From: Streptomyces jumonjinensis
Lineage (GTDB): Bacteria; Actinomycetota; Actinomycetes; Streptomycetales; Streptomycetaceae
NCBI RefSeq assembly: GCF_009600885.1
Contig: NZ_VCLA01000024.1
Coordinates: 1-64,000 of the forward strand
DNA: 64,000 bases
Direction of reading: 5' to 3'
A program made the position numbers and the translations under genes. Of this stretch, positions 25,691-35,600 are shown piece after piece. The first letter of the stretch is position 1. Each line of letters starts with the position of its first letter. Below the pieces are notes generated by a model. That model was not told the DNA's origin. It made no database searches and was given only the letters and a program-made list of their open reading frames with translations.

Positions 25691-26638
25691 GTGTCCGAAC
25701 AGTCAGTCGCAGTCGCCGAGTACCGGATCGAGGATCTGGCGCATCACAGCGGGGCCACGGTCCGCACGGTCCGCGCGTATCAGGACCGCGGGCTGCTTCC
25801 GAAGCCGGAGCGGCGGGGACGGTCCAATGTGTACGGTCCGGCCCATCTCGCCCGGCTGCGCCAGATCGCCGATCTGCTCGATCGCGGCTACACCCTCGCC
25901 TCGATCAAGGATCTGCTGGAGGCGTGGGACACCGGGCGGGGGCTCGGCGGAGTGCTCGGACTGGTCGCCGAGGTCCAGAAGCCGTGGACGGATGAGAAGG
26001 CCGACCGGATCACCCGCGCGGAGCTGAACGCCAGATTCGGCGGCGGACCGGATGACGCGGCGGTCGCGGAAGCCCTGGAGCTGGGGGTGCTGGAGCCGGT
26101 TCCGGGCCGGGACGACGAGTTTCTCGTGCCGAGCCCCCAAGAGCTCGCCGTCGCGGCCGAGCTGTCTGCGGCGGGGGTGCCGCTGAGCGCGGTCTCCGGG
26201 CATCTGCGGGAGCTTCGGGGGCAGATGGAGCACATAGCCTCCCGTTTCCTGGAGTTCACCACCGAGCATGTCTTCGCCCGCTATCCGGGGCACCGGCCGC
26301 CGACCGAGGAGGATGCGACCGAGGCGGCGGACATGGTCCGGCGGCTCCGCCCGCTCACACAGCAGACGGTGGACGCCGAACTGACCCGGGCCATGCGGAC
26401 TTTCGCCACCCGCCGTCTCCAGCGGCATCTCACGACGGACGACCCGCCTTCGACCGGCCGTGAGCCCCGTCCGATCAGCCTGCCCGCGGAGACGATCCAT
26501 GCGGTGCAGAACCTGGTTGGGCCGGAGAACGCCATCGCGTTCATCACCGCCGCGACCGAACGTGAGCTTCAGACGCGCGCGTTGGACGCACTCGCTCCAA
26601 GGAGCATGAAATCAGAGCACTTTGATCAAAAGATCTGA
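25691..26638 (+). CDS. MerR family transcriptional regulator
   Basis: 315 residues. The N-terminal winged-helix DNA-binding domain reads YRIEDLAHHSGATVRTVRAY, then GLLPKPERRGRSNVYGPAHLARL and LLDRGYTLASIKDLLEAW. The long C-terminal region has no obvious Cys pair or drug-binding domain, so the inducer is unknown. The GTG at 25691 is used, with GAGGGAG just upstream; the open frame runs further left into the hydrolase gene. It may control the hydrolase gene 25 bp upstream. Confidence 0.88.
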   Translation: MSEQSVAVAEYRIEDLAHHSGATVRTVRAYQDRGLLPKPERRGRSNVYGPAHLARLRQIADLLDRGYTLASIKDLLEAWDTGRGLGGVLGLVAEVQKPWTDEKADRITRAELNARFGGGPDDAAVAEALELGVLEPVPGRDDEFLVPSPQELAVAAELSAAGVPLSAVSGHLRELRGQMEHIASRFLEFTTEHVFARYPGHRPPTEEDATEAADMVRRLRPLTQQTVDAELTRAMRTFATRRLQRHLTTDDPPSTGREPRPISLPAETIHAVQNLVGPENAIAFITAATERELQTRALDALAPRSMKSEHFDQKI

Positions 26639-26651
26639 TGTCACACATGAG

Positions 26652-26705
26652 TTGTCCACAGCTTTGCCAATTACCCTGTGGGTAAACCGATTTACCTGTG
26701 GATCA
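26652..26705. promoter_or_regulatory. Small DnaA-box cluster
   Basis: A perfect TTGTCCACA at 26652-26660 (+) is followed by TGTGGGTAA at 26677-26685 (-) and TGTGGATCA at 26697-26705 (-), spaced 25 and 20 bp, in an AT-rich patch (26620-26760) just after the MerR gene. The last two each differ from the consensus by one or two bases. Confidence 0.55.
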
Positions 26706-26875
26706 AACCTGTCGAGCGATATTTTTTTCAGTGGCGAAGGCAACAATACGCGGTCCAGTCCGACGGTATGGACAGCCGACAGAAATACCGGAGAGGCTCC
26801 TCGGCCGGTTCCTGCGGGCTCCCGGGCGAACCGTCGCGGAGGCGGCCGGGACCCGGGGCATCCGGCGGAAGAGCA

Positions 26876-26920
26876 CCGGCTGATCCGGCGAATCCGGCGA
26901 AAGGACACCGGATCAGCCGG
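26876..26920 (-). terminator. Hairpin overlapping the stop codon of the LLM oxidoreductase gene
   Basis: CCGGCTGATCCGG (26876-26888) and CCGGATCAGCCGG (26908-26920) form a perfect 13-bp stem with a 19-nt loop. The right arm includes the stop codon of the leftward gene. Confidence 0.6.
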
Positions 26921-27836
26921 CCGGGACGGTCTCGGCGCCTCCCTGGAGCTGGGCGAGCGCCTCGGTCGCGATCCGCTCGAAGACGGCCTGATCCGCGGCG
27001 AAGTCCGAGTCCGGGATCGGGGCGTGGATCACGATCTCCGTGAACCCGAGCTCGTAGTGCCTGCCGGCGAAGTCCACAAAAGCGTCCAGAGACTCCAGCG
27101 GCACGCCCCGGTCCGGTGTGAAGCCGGTGAGCAGGACCTTCTCCAGCCCGGCCGCGTCGCGCCCGGCGTCGGCGCACGCTTTGCCGAGCTTCTCGATCTG
27201 GCCGCGCAGCGCGTCCCGGGAGTCCGCCGGGGTGCCCGTCTCGAAGATCCCCGGATCACCGGCGGTCACCCACGCCCGTCCGTGCTCCGCCGCGAGCCGC
27301 ATACCGCGCGGCCCGGTCGCGGCGACCGCGAACGGCAGCCGGGGCCGCTGCACACAGCCGGGGAGATTATGGGCCTCCACCGCCGAGTAGAAGGTCCCGC
27401 GGGAGGTCACCGCGGGCTCGGTCAGCAGTCGGTCCAGCAGCGGCAGAAACTCGGCGAACCGGTCGGCCCGCTCCTTCGGCGTCCATGCCTCCTGGCCCAG
27501 CGCCGTGGCGTCGAAACTCTTGCCGCCCGCTCCGATGCCCAGCGTGATCCGCCCGCCGGAGATGTCGTCCAGCGAGATCAGATCCTTGGCGAGGGTCACC
27601 GGATGACGGAAGTTCGGCGAGGTGACCAGGGTCCCCAGACGCATCCGCTCGGTGGCGGCGGCAGCCGCGGTCAGCGTGGGGATCGCGCCGTACCAGGGGC
27701 CGTACCGGAAGGTGCGCCACGACAGATGGTCATAGGTGTAGGCGGTGTGGAAACCGAGCTGCTCGGCGCGCAGCCACTCATCGCGACCGCCCTGGGACCA
27801 GGGGCGGACAGGGAGGATCACGGTGCTCAGACGCAT
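26913..27836 (-). CDS. LLM class F420-dependent oxidoreductase
   Basis: 307 residues of the luciferase-like monooxygenase TIM barrel. TAYTYDHLSW, LGTLVTSPNFRHPVTLAKDLISLDDISGGR (split over two strands) and ITLGIGAGG are the family hallmarks, and VAATGPRGMRLAAEHG and TEIVIHAP follow. Such enzymes use F420 or FMN to reduce or oxidise small molecules; the substrate is unknown. The ATG at 27836 (MRLSTVILPVRP) is preferred to a Met 13 codons upstream, as family members begin at this strand. It is monocistronic, divergent from the HAD gene. Confidence 0.9.
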   Translation of the reverse strand: MRLSTVILPVRPWSQGGRDEWLRAEQLGFHTAYTYDHLSWRTFRYGPWYGAIPTLTAAAAATERMRLGTLVTSPNFRHPVTLAKDLISLDDISGGRITLGIGAGGKSFDATALGQEAWTPKERADRFAEFLPLLDRLLTEPAVTSRGTFYSAVEAHNLPGCVQRPRLPFAVAATGPRGMRLAAEHGRAWVTAGDPGIFETGTPADSRDALRGQIEKLGKACADAGRDAAGLEKVLLTGFTPDRGVPLESLDAFVDFAGRHYELGFTEIVIHAPIPDSDFAADQAVFERIATEALAQLQGGAETVPAG

Positions 27837-28106
27837 GCGTCGAGCGTACGGGCCCAGTGATGGCGATGTCCCCATAAGTCATTCTTCACTCCGGAGGGAT
27901 CACGCACCCCGGAGCCCCGGAGCAACAGGAGCCCTCGGAGCCACCGGAGCCTCCGAAGCCCCCGGAGAGCAGGATTCAGCCAGCGCGCTCCCCCTTCGCG
28001 CTCCTTCCACGCCAACCTTCACCGTCGAGCCCCGTGTACCCCCGCTCGCGCACTCGGATGTGCGCCCTCCCGTACTCACGTGCGATGTGTACGAGAGAAT
28101 GGAACG

Positions 28107-28973
28107 GTGACCTCTGCTACCGATCCCCAGCCCGTGGCCGTAGTCCCCCGGCTGATCGCCACCGATCTGGACGGAACCCTGCTGCGCGACGACAAGTCGG
28201 TCTCGGAACGCACCGTCGCCGCCCTCGCCGCCGCCGAGAAGGCGGGAATCGAGGTGTTCTTCGTCACCGGCCGCCCGGCCCGCTGGATGGGGGTCGTCAG
28301 CGAGCATGTCCACGGCCATGGGCTGGCGATCTGCGCCAACGGCGCGGCCGTGGTGGATCTCCACACGGGCGGCCGGGTGCTGAAGGTGCACGCCCTGGAG
28401 CGGGGGACCGCTCTCGACGTCGTGCACGCCCTGCGCGCCGCCGCCCCCGGCGTCTCCTTCGGAGTCGAGACGGCCATGGGCTTCCACCACGAGCCGCACT
28501 ATCCGCGGCAGATCTCCTATGACCCCGGCACCATCGTCGCGGTCGCCGAGAAACTGCTCCAGGAGGAGCGGTCCGGATCGGACGTCCCGGTGCTCAAGCT
28601 GCTCGCCCACCATCATGAGCTGGCCCCCGACGCCTTCCTCACCCTGGCCCGTTCGGCCGCCGGCGCGCTCGCCTCCATCACCCGGTCGAGCCCCTCCGCC
28701 CTGCTGGAGATAAGCGGCCCGGGCGTGAGCAAGGCCAGCACCCTGGCGCTCTGCTGCGCCGAGCGCGGGATCTCCCCCGCCGAGGTCGTCGCGTTCGGCG
28801 ATATGCCCAACGATGTGGAGATGCTGACCTGGGCGGGGACGTCGTACGCGATGGGCAACGCCCACCCCGATGTGCTCGCCGCGGCCTCCGGCCGTACCGT
28901 CGCCAACAACGACGACGGCGTCGCGGTGGTCATCGAACAGATCCTGGCCGGTCTTCCAGGACGCGAGGTCTGA
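28107..28973 (+). CDS. HAD superfamily (Cof-type) phosphatase
   Basis: 288 residues. Motif I is [16 protein letters not shown], motif II VFFVTGRPA, the Lys motif GVSKASTLAL and motif [14 protein letters not shown]; a class II cap lies between. It is similar in layout to the protein at 19589 but differs through the cap (YDPGTIVAVAEKLL). It is a phosphatase of unknown small-molecule substrate. GTG start at 28107 with a weak GGA upstream; an earlier ATG at 28080 is possible. Confidence 0.87.
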   Translation: MTSATDPQPVAVVPRLIATDLDGTLLRDDKSVSERTVAALAAAEKAGIEVFFVTGRPARWMGVVSEHVHGHGLAICANGAAVVDLHTGGRVLKVHALERGTALDVVHALRAAAPGVSFGVETAMGFHHEPHYPRQISYDPGTIVAVAEKLLQEERSGSDVPVLKLLAHHHELAPDAFLTLARSAAGALASITRSSPSALLEISGPGVSKASTLALCCAERGISPAEVVAFGDMPNDVEMLTWAGTSYAMGNAHPDVLAAASGRTVANNDDGVAVVIEQILAGLPGREV

Positions 28974-29149
28974 CGCACGACCTGGCATCCGCGGCAGGAG
29001 ATCCGACGCGCGGCCGGTCTCTCACGGCGCGCGATCCGGTGTCCGGCCCGCTGTCCACCTGCTGTCCGGCCTGTCGCACGGCCCGCTGCCCGGCTTGGCG
29101 CCCGGCCTGGTGTCCGGCCGCGTGCAGGACCCCGAGAAGGGGTACGGCG

Positions 29150-30427
29150 TCACACCCGTACGCCCCGCTCCCTCAGCCAGTGCGCCGGATCCACCCCCGA
29201 CCCGAGGTAGGGCGTCAGCCGGACCTCGAAGTGCAGATGCGGCCCGGTCGAGTTCCCCGTGGTGCCCGCCAGACCGATCAGCCGCCCGGGATGCACCCTG
29301 TCGCCCCGGGCGACGGCCGCCGACGCCAGATGCGCGTACTGCGTGTAGTACCCGCCCGGGTGCTGTACGACGATCTCCAGGCCGAAGGGTCCGCCGCAGG
29401 AGACCGACCACACCCGGCCCGCGCCCACCGATCGCACCGGTGTGCCGATTCCCACCGCGAAGTCCTGCCCGGTGTGCCGGTGCTCCCAGCGCTTCCCCGC
29501 ACCGCCGAAACCCGCCGACAAGCGGTACCGCTCCACCGGCGCCACCCAGGACGCCTGCGCCGCGACGACCCGCCCGGCCGTACCGGATTCCGGCGCGGAC
29601 CCGCCGATCCGGATCCGCGCCGGCGGTCGCGCGTTCCGGTCGCCGGTGAACACCACCGGCACCGGAACGGCGCCCGAACGGGCTCCCGGTACGGCTCGGA
29701 GGGCCGTCTCGGCGAAGGACGGTCGCGCGGGCACGGGAATCCCCAAAATCCCCGGCACGGGCTTCGGCGGCGTCCCGCGTACCGGCGGCGGCGCGGAAAG
29801 ACGCCGGGCACGTACCGGGCACACCTCCACGACGGCGTCGCGGACCGCCTCCGCCCTGAGCGTCCGCTGGGCGACCTCCAGCCTGGTCTCGATGGTCCGC
29901 CGCGCCGCCGCCAGCCGTGCTCTGCGCCGGTCCAGCTCCCGCCACGCGGCCCGGGCCCGCCCCTCCGCGACCGTGAGCCGCCGCGCGGCCTCCCGGGCCC
30001 GGTCGAGCAGCCCGCTCAGGGTGTCCTCCGCCTGCATGGCGTAGCGGCGGCCGAGCAGCAGCTCCTCGGGGTCCCTCGCGTACAGCAGCCGGGCGGTCAG
30101 GGAGAGCGGACCGCCCGTGCGGTAGCGGGCCCGGGCGACCGCGCCCACGGCGTCATGCACCGCGGCGAGCTCGCGCCGTCTGCGGTCGAGCCGCTTCTGC
30201 AGCTCCCCCGCCCTGATCCGCTGGGCCTTGGCCGACCGTCTGCCCCGTTCGTACGCGGCGGCGGCCCGCGCCGTCTCCTCGTACAGCCGTGTCACCTCGG
30301 TGCCGGGATCCGCGCCCACCACCCCGGAGGCCGCCGCCCACGCGGGCACCGCGGAAGAGGGCCCCAGCAGCAGCGCGCACAGCACCATCGGTACGAGCGG
30401 CAGCCGGCCGCAGCGTCTCACCCACAT
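29150..30427 (-). CDS. Secreted M23 family metallopeptidase with coiled-coil
   Basis: 425 residues. The signal peptide is MWVRRCGRLPLVPMVLCALLL... ending AVPAWA-A. A long basic coiled-coil follows (about residues 55-195, rich in Arg, Ala and Leu), then a linker and a C-terminal LytM/M23 domain. Zinc ligands are visible in HTGQDF (His and Asp) and GPHLHFEV. Such proteins cleave peptidoglycan cross-bridges or act like NlpD/EnvC activators. The ATG at 30427 was chosen because the signal peptide starts there although the frame extends to 30709. It is probably exported and active in wall growth. Confidence 0.88.
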   Translation of the reverse strand: MWVRRCGRLPLVPMVLCALLLGPSSAVPAWAAASGVVGADPGTEVTRLYEETARAAAAYERGRRSAKAQRIRAGELQKRLDRRRRELAAVHDAVGAVARARYRTGGPLSLTARLLYARDPEELLLGRRYAMQAEDTLSGLLDRAREAARRLTVAEGRARAAWRELDRRRARLAAARRTIETRLEVAQRTLRAEAVRDAVVEVCPVRARRLSAPPPVRGTPPKPVPGILGIPVPARPSFAETALRAVPGARSGAVPVPVVFTGDRNARPPARIRIGGSAPESGTAGRVVAAQASWVAPVERYRLSAGFGGAGKRWEHRHTGQDFAVGIGTPVRSVGAGRVWSVSCGGPFGLEIVVQHPGGYYTQYAHLASAAVARGDRVHPGRLIGLAGTTGNSTGPHLHFEVRLTPYLGSGVDPAHWLRERGVRV

Positions 30428-30645
30428 GCCGGGATCGTCGCGCGGCACCGGGGCGAACCGGGGTACCCGCGAGGTGCCGCACCGCGTGTCGTACCGCCAT
30501 CCGGCCCAGTGTCCGAGCCTGGGGACCGTCTGGGGACCGTCTGGGGGCCTCGGATTCCGCTGGGCTCGCGTGCTCCGGCGCCAACACCGCGGAGGATTCC
30601 GTCCGGCCCTGCGGAAGGCTTTCGGAGGCTTTCGGAGGCTTTCGG

Positions 30646-32364
30646 TCAGAGCGGGGCCTCCCAGCGCACCGTGGTCCCCTGCCCGTCCGCCCCGATCCCC
30701 GGACCGCACACGCTCGAACCGCCGAGCGACTCGGCCCGCCGGGCGAGATTGCGCAGCCCGCTCCGTCTGCCGCCGTCCGGGATGCCGACCCCGTCGTCGG
30801 CGACCGTCAGCCGTACGCCGTCACAACCGTCGGGCAGCTTGACGGTGGCGTCCACGACCACATCGATACGGGAGGCCCCGGCATGCCTGAAGGCGTTGGA
30901 GAGCGCCTCCCGCAATGCCGCGATCAGGTTCTTGCCGGTGAGCTCTCCCACGACCGTGTCCACCGGGCCGTTGAAGCGGTGCCCCGGTGTGAAGCCGAGG
31001 GGCACGGCGGCCATGTTGATCTCGCGCAGCACCCTGGTCCGCAGCCCCGAGGGCGCCTCGGCCGGGCCCTGCTGGAGCGCGAAGATGGCCGTACGGATCT
31101 CCTGAATGGTCACATCGAGTTCGTCGACCGCCTTGCCGACGCCGTCCTGGACGGCGGGCACGAGCGATTTACGCTGTGCGCCCTCCAGCATCATCCCGGT
31201 GGCGAAGAGCCGCTGGATCACCAGATCGTGCAGATCGCGGGCGATCCGGTCGCGGTCCTCGTACACCGCGAGGCGCTCCCGGTCGCGCTGCGCCTCCGCC
31301 ATGATCAGCGCCAGCGCCGCCTGGGAGGCGAACTGGGTGGCGAGGGTCCGCTCGGCCTCGCTGAACGGGCGGGCGCCGCGCGCCCGTGGGGTGGCGAGCG
31401 CGCCCAGCACCCGTCCGCCGCTATGCAGCGGCAGCATCATGCTCGGCCCGTACCGCTCGGCGAACCCGGTGATCATCCGAGGGTCGGCAGCCGCGTCCAC
31501 GACGAACACCGCTTCACCGGCGAGCAACTTGACGACCAGCGGACTCTCCGCCGGAACGACCGTGCCCAACAGCGTGCCGATGGGGCGGTCACAGGCCACG
31601 GCCGCAATCTCCAGACCGCCCTCCCTGGCGGGGAGCAGCACGATCCCGGCGGCGGAGTCGGCGAGTCTGCGGGCCTGTTCCGCGACGACGGTCAGGGCGT
31701 CGTCGGCGTCACCGCCGGAGAGCAGGGCGGTGGTGACCGCCACCGAGCCGTCGATCCAGCGCTCACGCTGGCGGGCGGCCTCATAGAGGCGGGCATTGCC
31801 GATGGCGATGCCCGCCTCGGTGGCGAGGACGCGCACCATATGGAGGTCGTAGTCGTTGAACTCGCCCCCGCCGTTCTTCTCCGCGAGATAGAGATTGCCG
31901 AAGATCTCGCCCTGTACCCGGATGGGGACGCCGAGAAAGGTCCGCATCGGCGGATGGCCCGCCGGGAATCCGGCGAAGCGCGGATCCGAGGTCAGATCGG
32001 CGAGTCTGACCGGGGCGGGGTCGTGGATCAGTGCGCCGAGCAGCCCCCGGTGGCCGTCCGGCCTGCGGCCGATCCGCCGGGCTGTCTCGGCGCCGACGCC
32101 GTAGGTCACGAAGTCGGAGAGGCCCCTGCCCTCCTCGTCCACGACGCCGATGGCGGCATAGCGGGCGTCGGCGAGCTCGGCGGCGGTCTCGCAGATCCGG
32201 TCGAGTGTGGAGTGCAGTTCCAGACCGGTCCCGACGGAACGCATGGCTTCCAGCAGCTGGGGGACGCGGGCCGTCAGCTCGGTGGACAGGCCCTGGAGAC
32301 TGCGGGTCGCCACGGTCGCGGCTTCGAGCGGGTCCTTGGCGTCCTTCGGTTCGGGCACGGTCAT
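30646..32364 (-). CDS. GAF-domain sensor histidine kinase (DevS/DosS-like)
   Basis: 572 residues with two GAF domains (about 55-205 and 220-370), a HisKA_3 dimerisation region and HATPase_c. GAF1 contains GHPPMRTFLGVPIRV and IFGNLYLAEK, as in DevS/DosS haem sensors. The phospho-acceptor His is in DRDRIARDLHDLVIQRLF; the N box is ALREALSNAFRHAG and the G1 box VADDGVGIPDGG. No membrane span is present, so it is a cytosolic sensor. No response regulator gene is adjacent. Its place beside the cytochrome bd operon hints at redox or gas sensing, but that is inference. Confidence 0.88.
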   Translation of the reverse strand: MTVPEPKDAKDPLEAATVATRSLQGLSTELTARVPQLLEAMRSVGTGLELHSTLDRICETAAELADARYAAIGVVDEEGRGLSDFVTYGVGAETARRIGRRPDGHRGLLGALIHDPAPVRLADLTSDPRFAGFPAGHPPMRTFLGVPIRVQGEIFGNLYLAEKNGGGEFNDYDLHMVRVLATEAGIAIGNARLYEAARQRERWIDGSVAVTTALLSGGDADDALTVVAEQARRLADSAAGIVLLPAREGGLEIAAVACDRPIGTLLGTVVPAESPLVVKLLAGEAVFVVDAAADPRMITGFAERYGPSMMLPLHSGGRVLGALATPRARGARPFSEAERTLATQFASQAALALIMAEAQRDRERLAVYEDRDRIARDLHDLVIQRLFATGMMLEGAQRKSLVPAVQDGVGKAVDELDVTIQEIRTAIFALQQGPAEAPSGLRTRVLREINMAAVPLGFTPGHRFNGPVDTVVGELTGKNLIAALREALSNAFRHAGASRIDVVVDATVKLPDGCDGVRLTVADDGVGIPDGGRRSGLRNLARRAESLGGSSVCGPGIGADGQGTTVRWEAPL

Positions 32365-32530
32365 GCTCTTGAGCCTAGTAATTCCGTTTTAGGGAGGAAA
32401 GTCGGCTGCTTCCCGAAGGAGTGACGCCGAAGGGCGGTGCCGCTGAGGCGCTTCCGGTCGCCGGGCCCGGCTCCCTGGACCCGGCTCCCTAACCGGCCTC
32501 CCCGGCCCCGGCCCGGCGGGCGACGCCGAG

Positions 32531-32580
32531 CCCTCCCGCCCGGAGCCGCCCACCGGTCCAACCGCTTCCGGGCGGGAGGG
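32531..32580 (-). terminator. Inverted repeat downstream of cydCD
   Basis: CCCTCCCGCCCGG (32531-32543) and CCGGGCGGGAGGG (32568-32580) are perfectly complementary over 13 bp with a 24-nt loop, about 65 bp after the cydCD stop codon. Confidence 0.55.
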
Positions 32581-32611
32581 CCCGGCCCCTCGCCGGTCCA
32601 ACCGCTTCCGG
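32553..32611. repeat. 19-bp direct repeat 40 bp apart
   Basis: CCGGTCCAACCGCTTCCGG occurs at 32553-32571 and 32593-32611; the first copy forms most of the loop and part of the arm of the inverted repeat at 32531-32580. Confidence 0.75.
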
Positions 32612-32644
32612 TTCAACCACCCGCGGGCTCAACCCCTCGCCGGC

Positions 32645-35600
32645 TCAGCCACCCGCCCCCGAGGCCCCCGCCCCGAGCAGATCCGCGGCCCGCTCCCGCT
32701 CCAGCATCCGCCGCAGCGGCCCCTCGGCCCCGGCCAGCTCCGCATAGGTACCGCGCTGCACCGCCCGGCCGTCCTCCAGTACGACGATCTCGTCCACCGT
32801 GTCGAGCCCCCGCAGCCGATGTGTGATCAGCACGGTCGCCGCGCCCCGGGCCGTACGCCCCTCGGTGGCCGCCAGCAGATCCGCCGTCAGCGCGTCGGCG
32901 GTCGCCAGATCGAGATGCTCGGCGGGCTCGTCCAGGACGAGCACGGGGAAGTCGGCCAGCAGCGCGCGGGCCAGCGCGAGCCGCTGCCGCTGACCGCCGG
33001 AGAGCTGCGCCCCATGCTCGCCCACCAGGGTGTCGAGCCCATCGGGCAGTTCGTCGACCCACTCCAGCAGCCGCGCCTCCGCCAGCGCCCGGCGCAGCTC
33101 CTCCTCCGTCGCCTCCGTGCGCGCGAGCTTGAGGTTCTCCCGTACCGAGCTGTCGAAGACATGGGCGTCCTGGGCACAGAGCCCGACCAGCCGCCGGACC
33201 TCGTCGCCCGCCAGCGCGTCCGCGGCCACCCCGCCGACCGTATAGGCGCCCTCGCGGGTGTCCAGGAAGCGCAGCAGCACCTGGGCGAGCGTGGTCTTCC
33301 CGGAGCCCGAGGCTCCGACGACGGCGATACGGACGCCCGCCGTGAGCGTGAGATCCAGGCCGTCGAGCGCATCGCGGCCGGCCTCCGGATACCGGGCCCG
33401 CAGCCCCCGCACCCGGAGCGGGAACGGTGTGGCCGGGGCGGCGGCCGGCTGCTTCGGCTCGTGTACGGGAACGGGCGCGTCCAGCACCTCGTACACCCGC
33501 TCGGCGCTGCGCTTGACCCGCTGCCGGTACTGAACGGCCAGCGGCAGACCGTTGACGGCTTCGAAGGCGGCGAGCGGGGTGAGCACGACGACCGCGAGCA
33601 GCACACCGTCGAGCCGTCCGTCCGCCACCGCCCGCACTCCGGCGAGTGTGGCGAAGACGACGGTCAGTCCGCAGGCGAGGCTGGTGAGTCCGCTGCCGAG
33701 TGCGGTGGCCGCCGCCCCCCGGGAAGCGATCCCGGTCAGCCGGCGGTCGGCCTCACGCGCTCCTTCCAGCCGGTTCCCCAGCGCTCCGGCGACGGTGAGT
33801 TCGGCGGTCCCGCGCAGCAGATCGACCAGACGGGTGGCGAGCACCCCGCGGGCCGGGGCGAGCTGCCGCTCGGCGCGGCGGGCGACCGCCCCGCTGAGCA
33901 GGGGTACGGCGAGCCCCGCGGCGAGCAGTCCCACCGCGAGGACGGCCCCGGCCTCGGGCAGCAGCCAGGCGGTGAACCCGACCGATGCGACGCCGACCGC
34001 CACGGCCGCGCCCACCGGCAGCAGCCAGCGGAGCCAGTAGTCCTGGAGGGCGTCCACATCGGCGACGAGCCGGGAGAGCAGATCGCCGCGTCTGCTCCGC
34101 CGCAGTCCGGCGGGGGCGATGCGCTCCAGACGGCCGTAGACCGCGACCCTCAGCCCGGCGAGCATCCGCAGCACGGCGTCGTGGGAGACCACTCGTTCGG
34201 CGTAGCGGAAGACGGCCCGGCCGATGCCGAAGGCGCGGGTGGCGGTGACGGCCATCATCAGATACATCACGGGCGGCTGTTCGGAGGCCCGGGAGATGAG
34301 ATAGCCGGAGACGGCCATGAGGCCGACGGCGGATCCCAGCGCGAGAGTGCCCAGCAGCAGCCCGAGCCCGAACCGGGACCGCTGCTCGCGGGCCGCGTTC
34401 CGTACGCGGGTGAGGGCCGGGGTGCCGGTGTCGGCGGCCCCGGTGAAGTCGTACCGGTCCTCGTCCGCCAGCGCCGCCGTCTCCGCGCCGGTGCCGGACG
34501 GCGCGGTGGCGCGTACGGCCCCGGTCTCCGTGCCGCCGCCGGACGGGGTGGTGCGGGTGAGGGTGACCACCCGGTCGGCCACGGCGAGCAGCGCGGGCCG
34601 GTGGACCACCAGCAGCACGGTCCGTCCCGCCGTCAGTCTGCGTACGGCCTCGACCAGGCCCGCTTCGGTCTCCCCGTCCAGGGCCGCGGTGGGCTCATCG
34701 AGCAGCAGCAGGGGCCGATCGGCGAGAAAGGCCCTGGCCAGGGCGATCCGCTGGCGCTGGCCCGCCGAGAGTCCCGCGCCGTCCTCCCCGAGCACGGTCT
34801 CCATGCCTTCGGGGAGCGCGGTGATGAACTCGTAGGCCCCGGCGTCCCGCAGCGCGCTTTCCACGGCTCCGTCGTCGGCGTCCGGCCGGGCCAGTCGTAC
34901 GTTCTCGGCGACCGTTCCCGCGAAGAGACAGGGCCGCTGGGGCACCCAGGCGATCCGCTCGTGCCAGCGAGCGAGGTCGAGGTCCCGGAGGTCGGTGCCT
35001 CCGATGCGTATCCGGCCCTCGGTGGGTTCGGTGAAGCCGAGCACCACATCGAGCAGGGTGGACTTGCCGATGCCGCTCGGGCCGACCAGGGCGACGGTCT
35101 CCCCTGGTTCCACGGTCAGCGACGCGGCGTCCAGCGAAGGTTCCGCCCGCCCCGTATGGCGGACGGTCACCGCGTCGAGCTCCAGGCGTGAGTCCGCCGG
35201 CGGCTCGTGTGTACCGCCGGCACGCGGCTCGGTCTCCAGAACGGCGAAGATCTCCTCGGCGGCCGAGAGCCCTTCGGCAGCCGCGTGGTACTGCGTCCCG
35301 ACCGTCCGGATCGGCAGATACGCCTCCGGAGCCAGAATCAGGATGACCAGCCCCGTATAGAGATCCATATCGCCGTGGACCAGCCGCATGCCGATGGTGA
35401 CGGCGACCAGGGCGACGGAGAGGGTGGAGAGCAGCTCCAGGGCGAAGGAGGAGATGAAGGCGATACGCAGCGTGCGCATGGTGGCCCGCCGGTACTCCGA
35501 GGTGATGGAGCGGATCGACTCGGCCTGGGCCTTGGCCCGCCCGAAGACCTTGAGGGTCGGCAGTCCGGCGACCACGTCCAGGAAGTGGCCCGAGAGCCTG

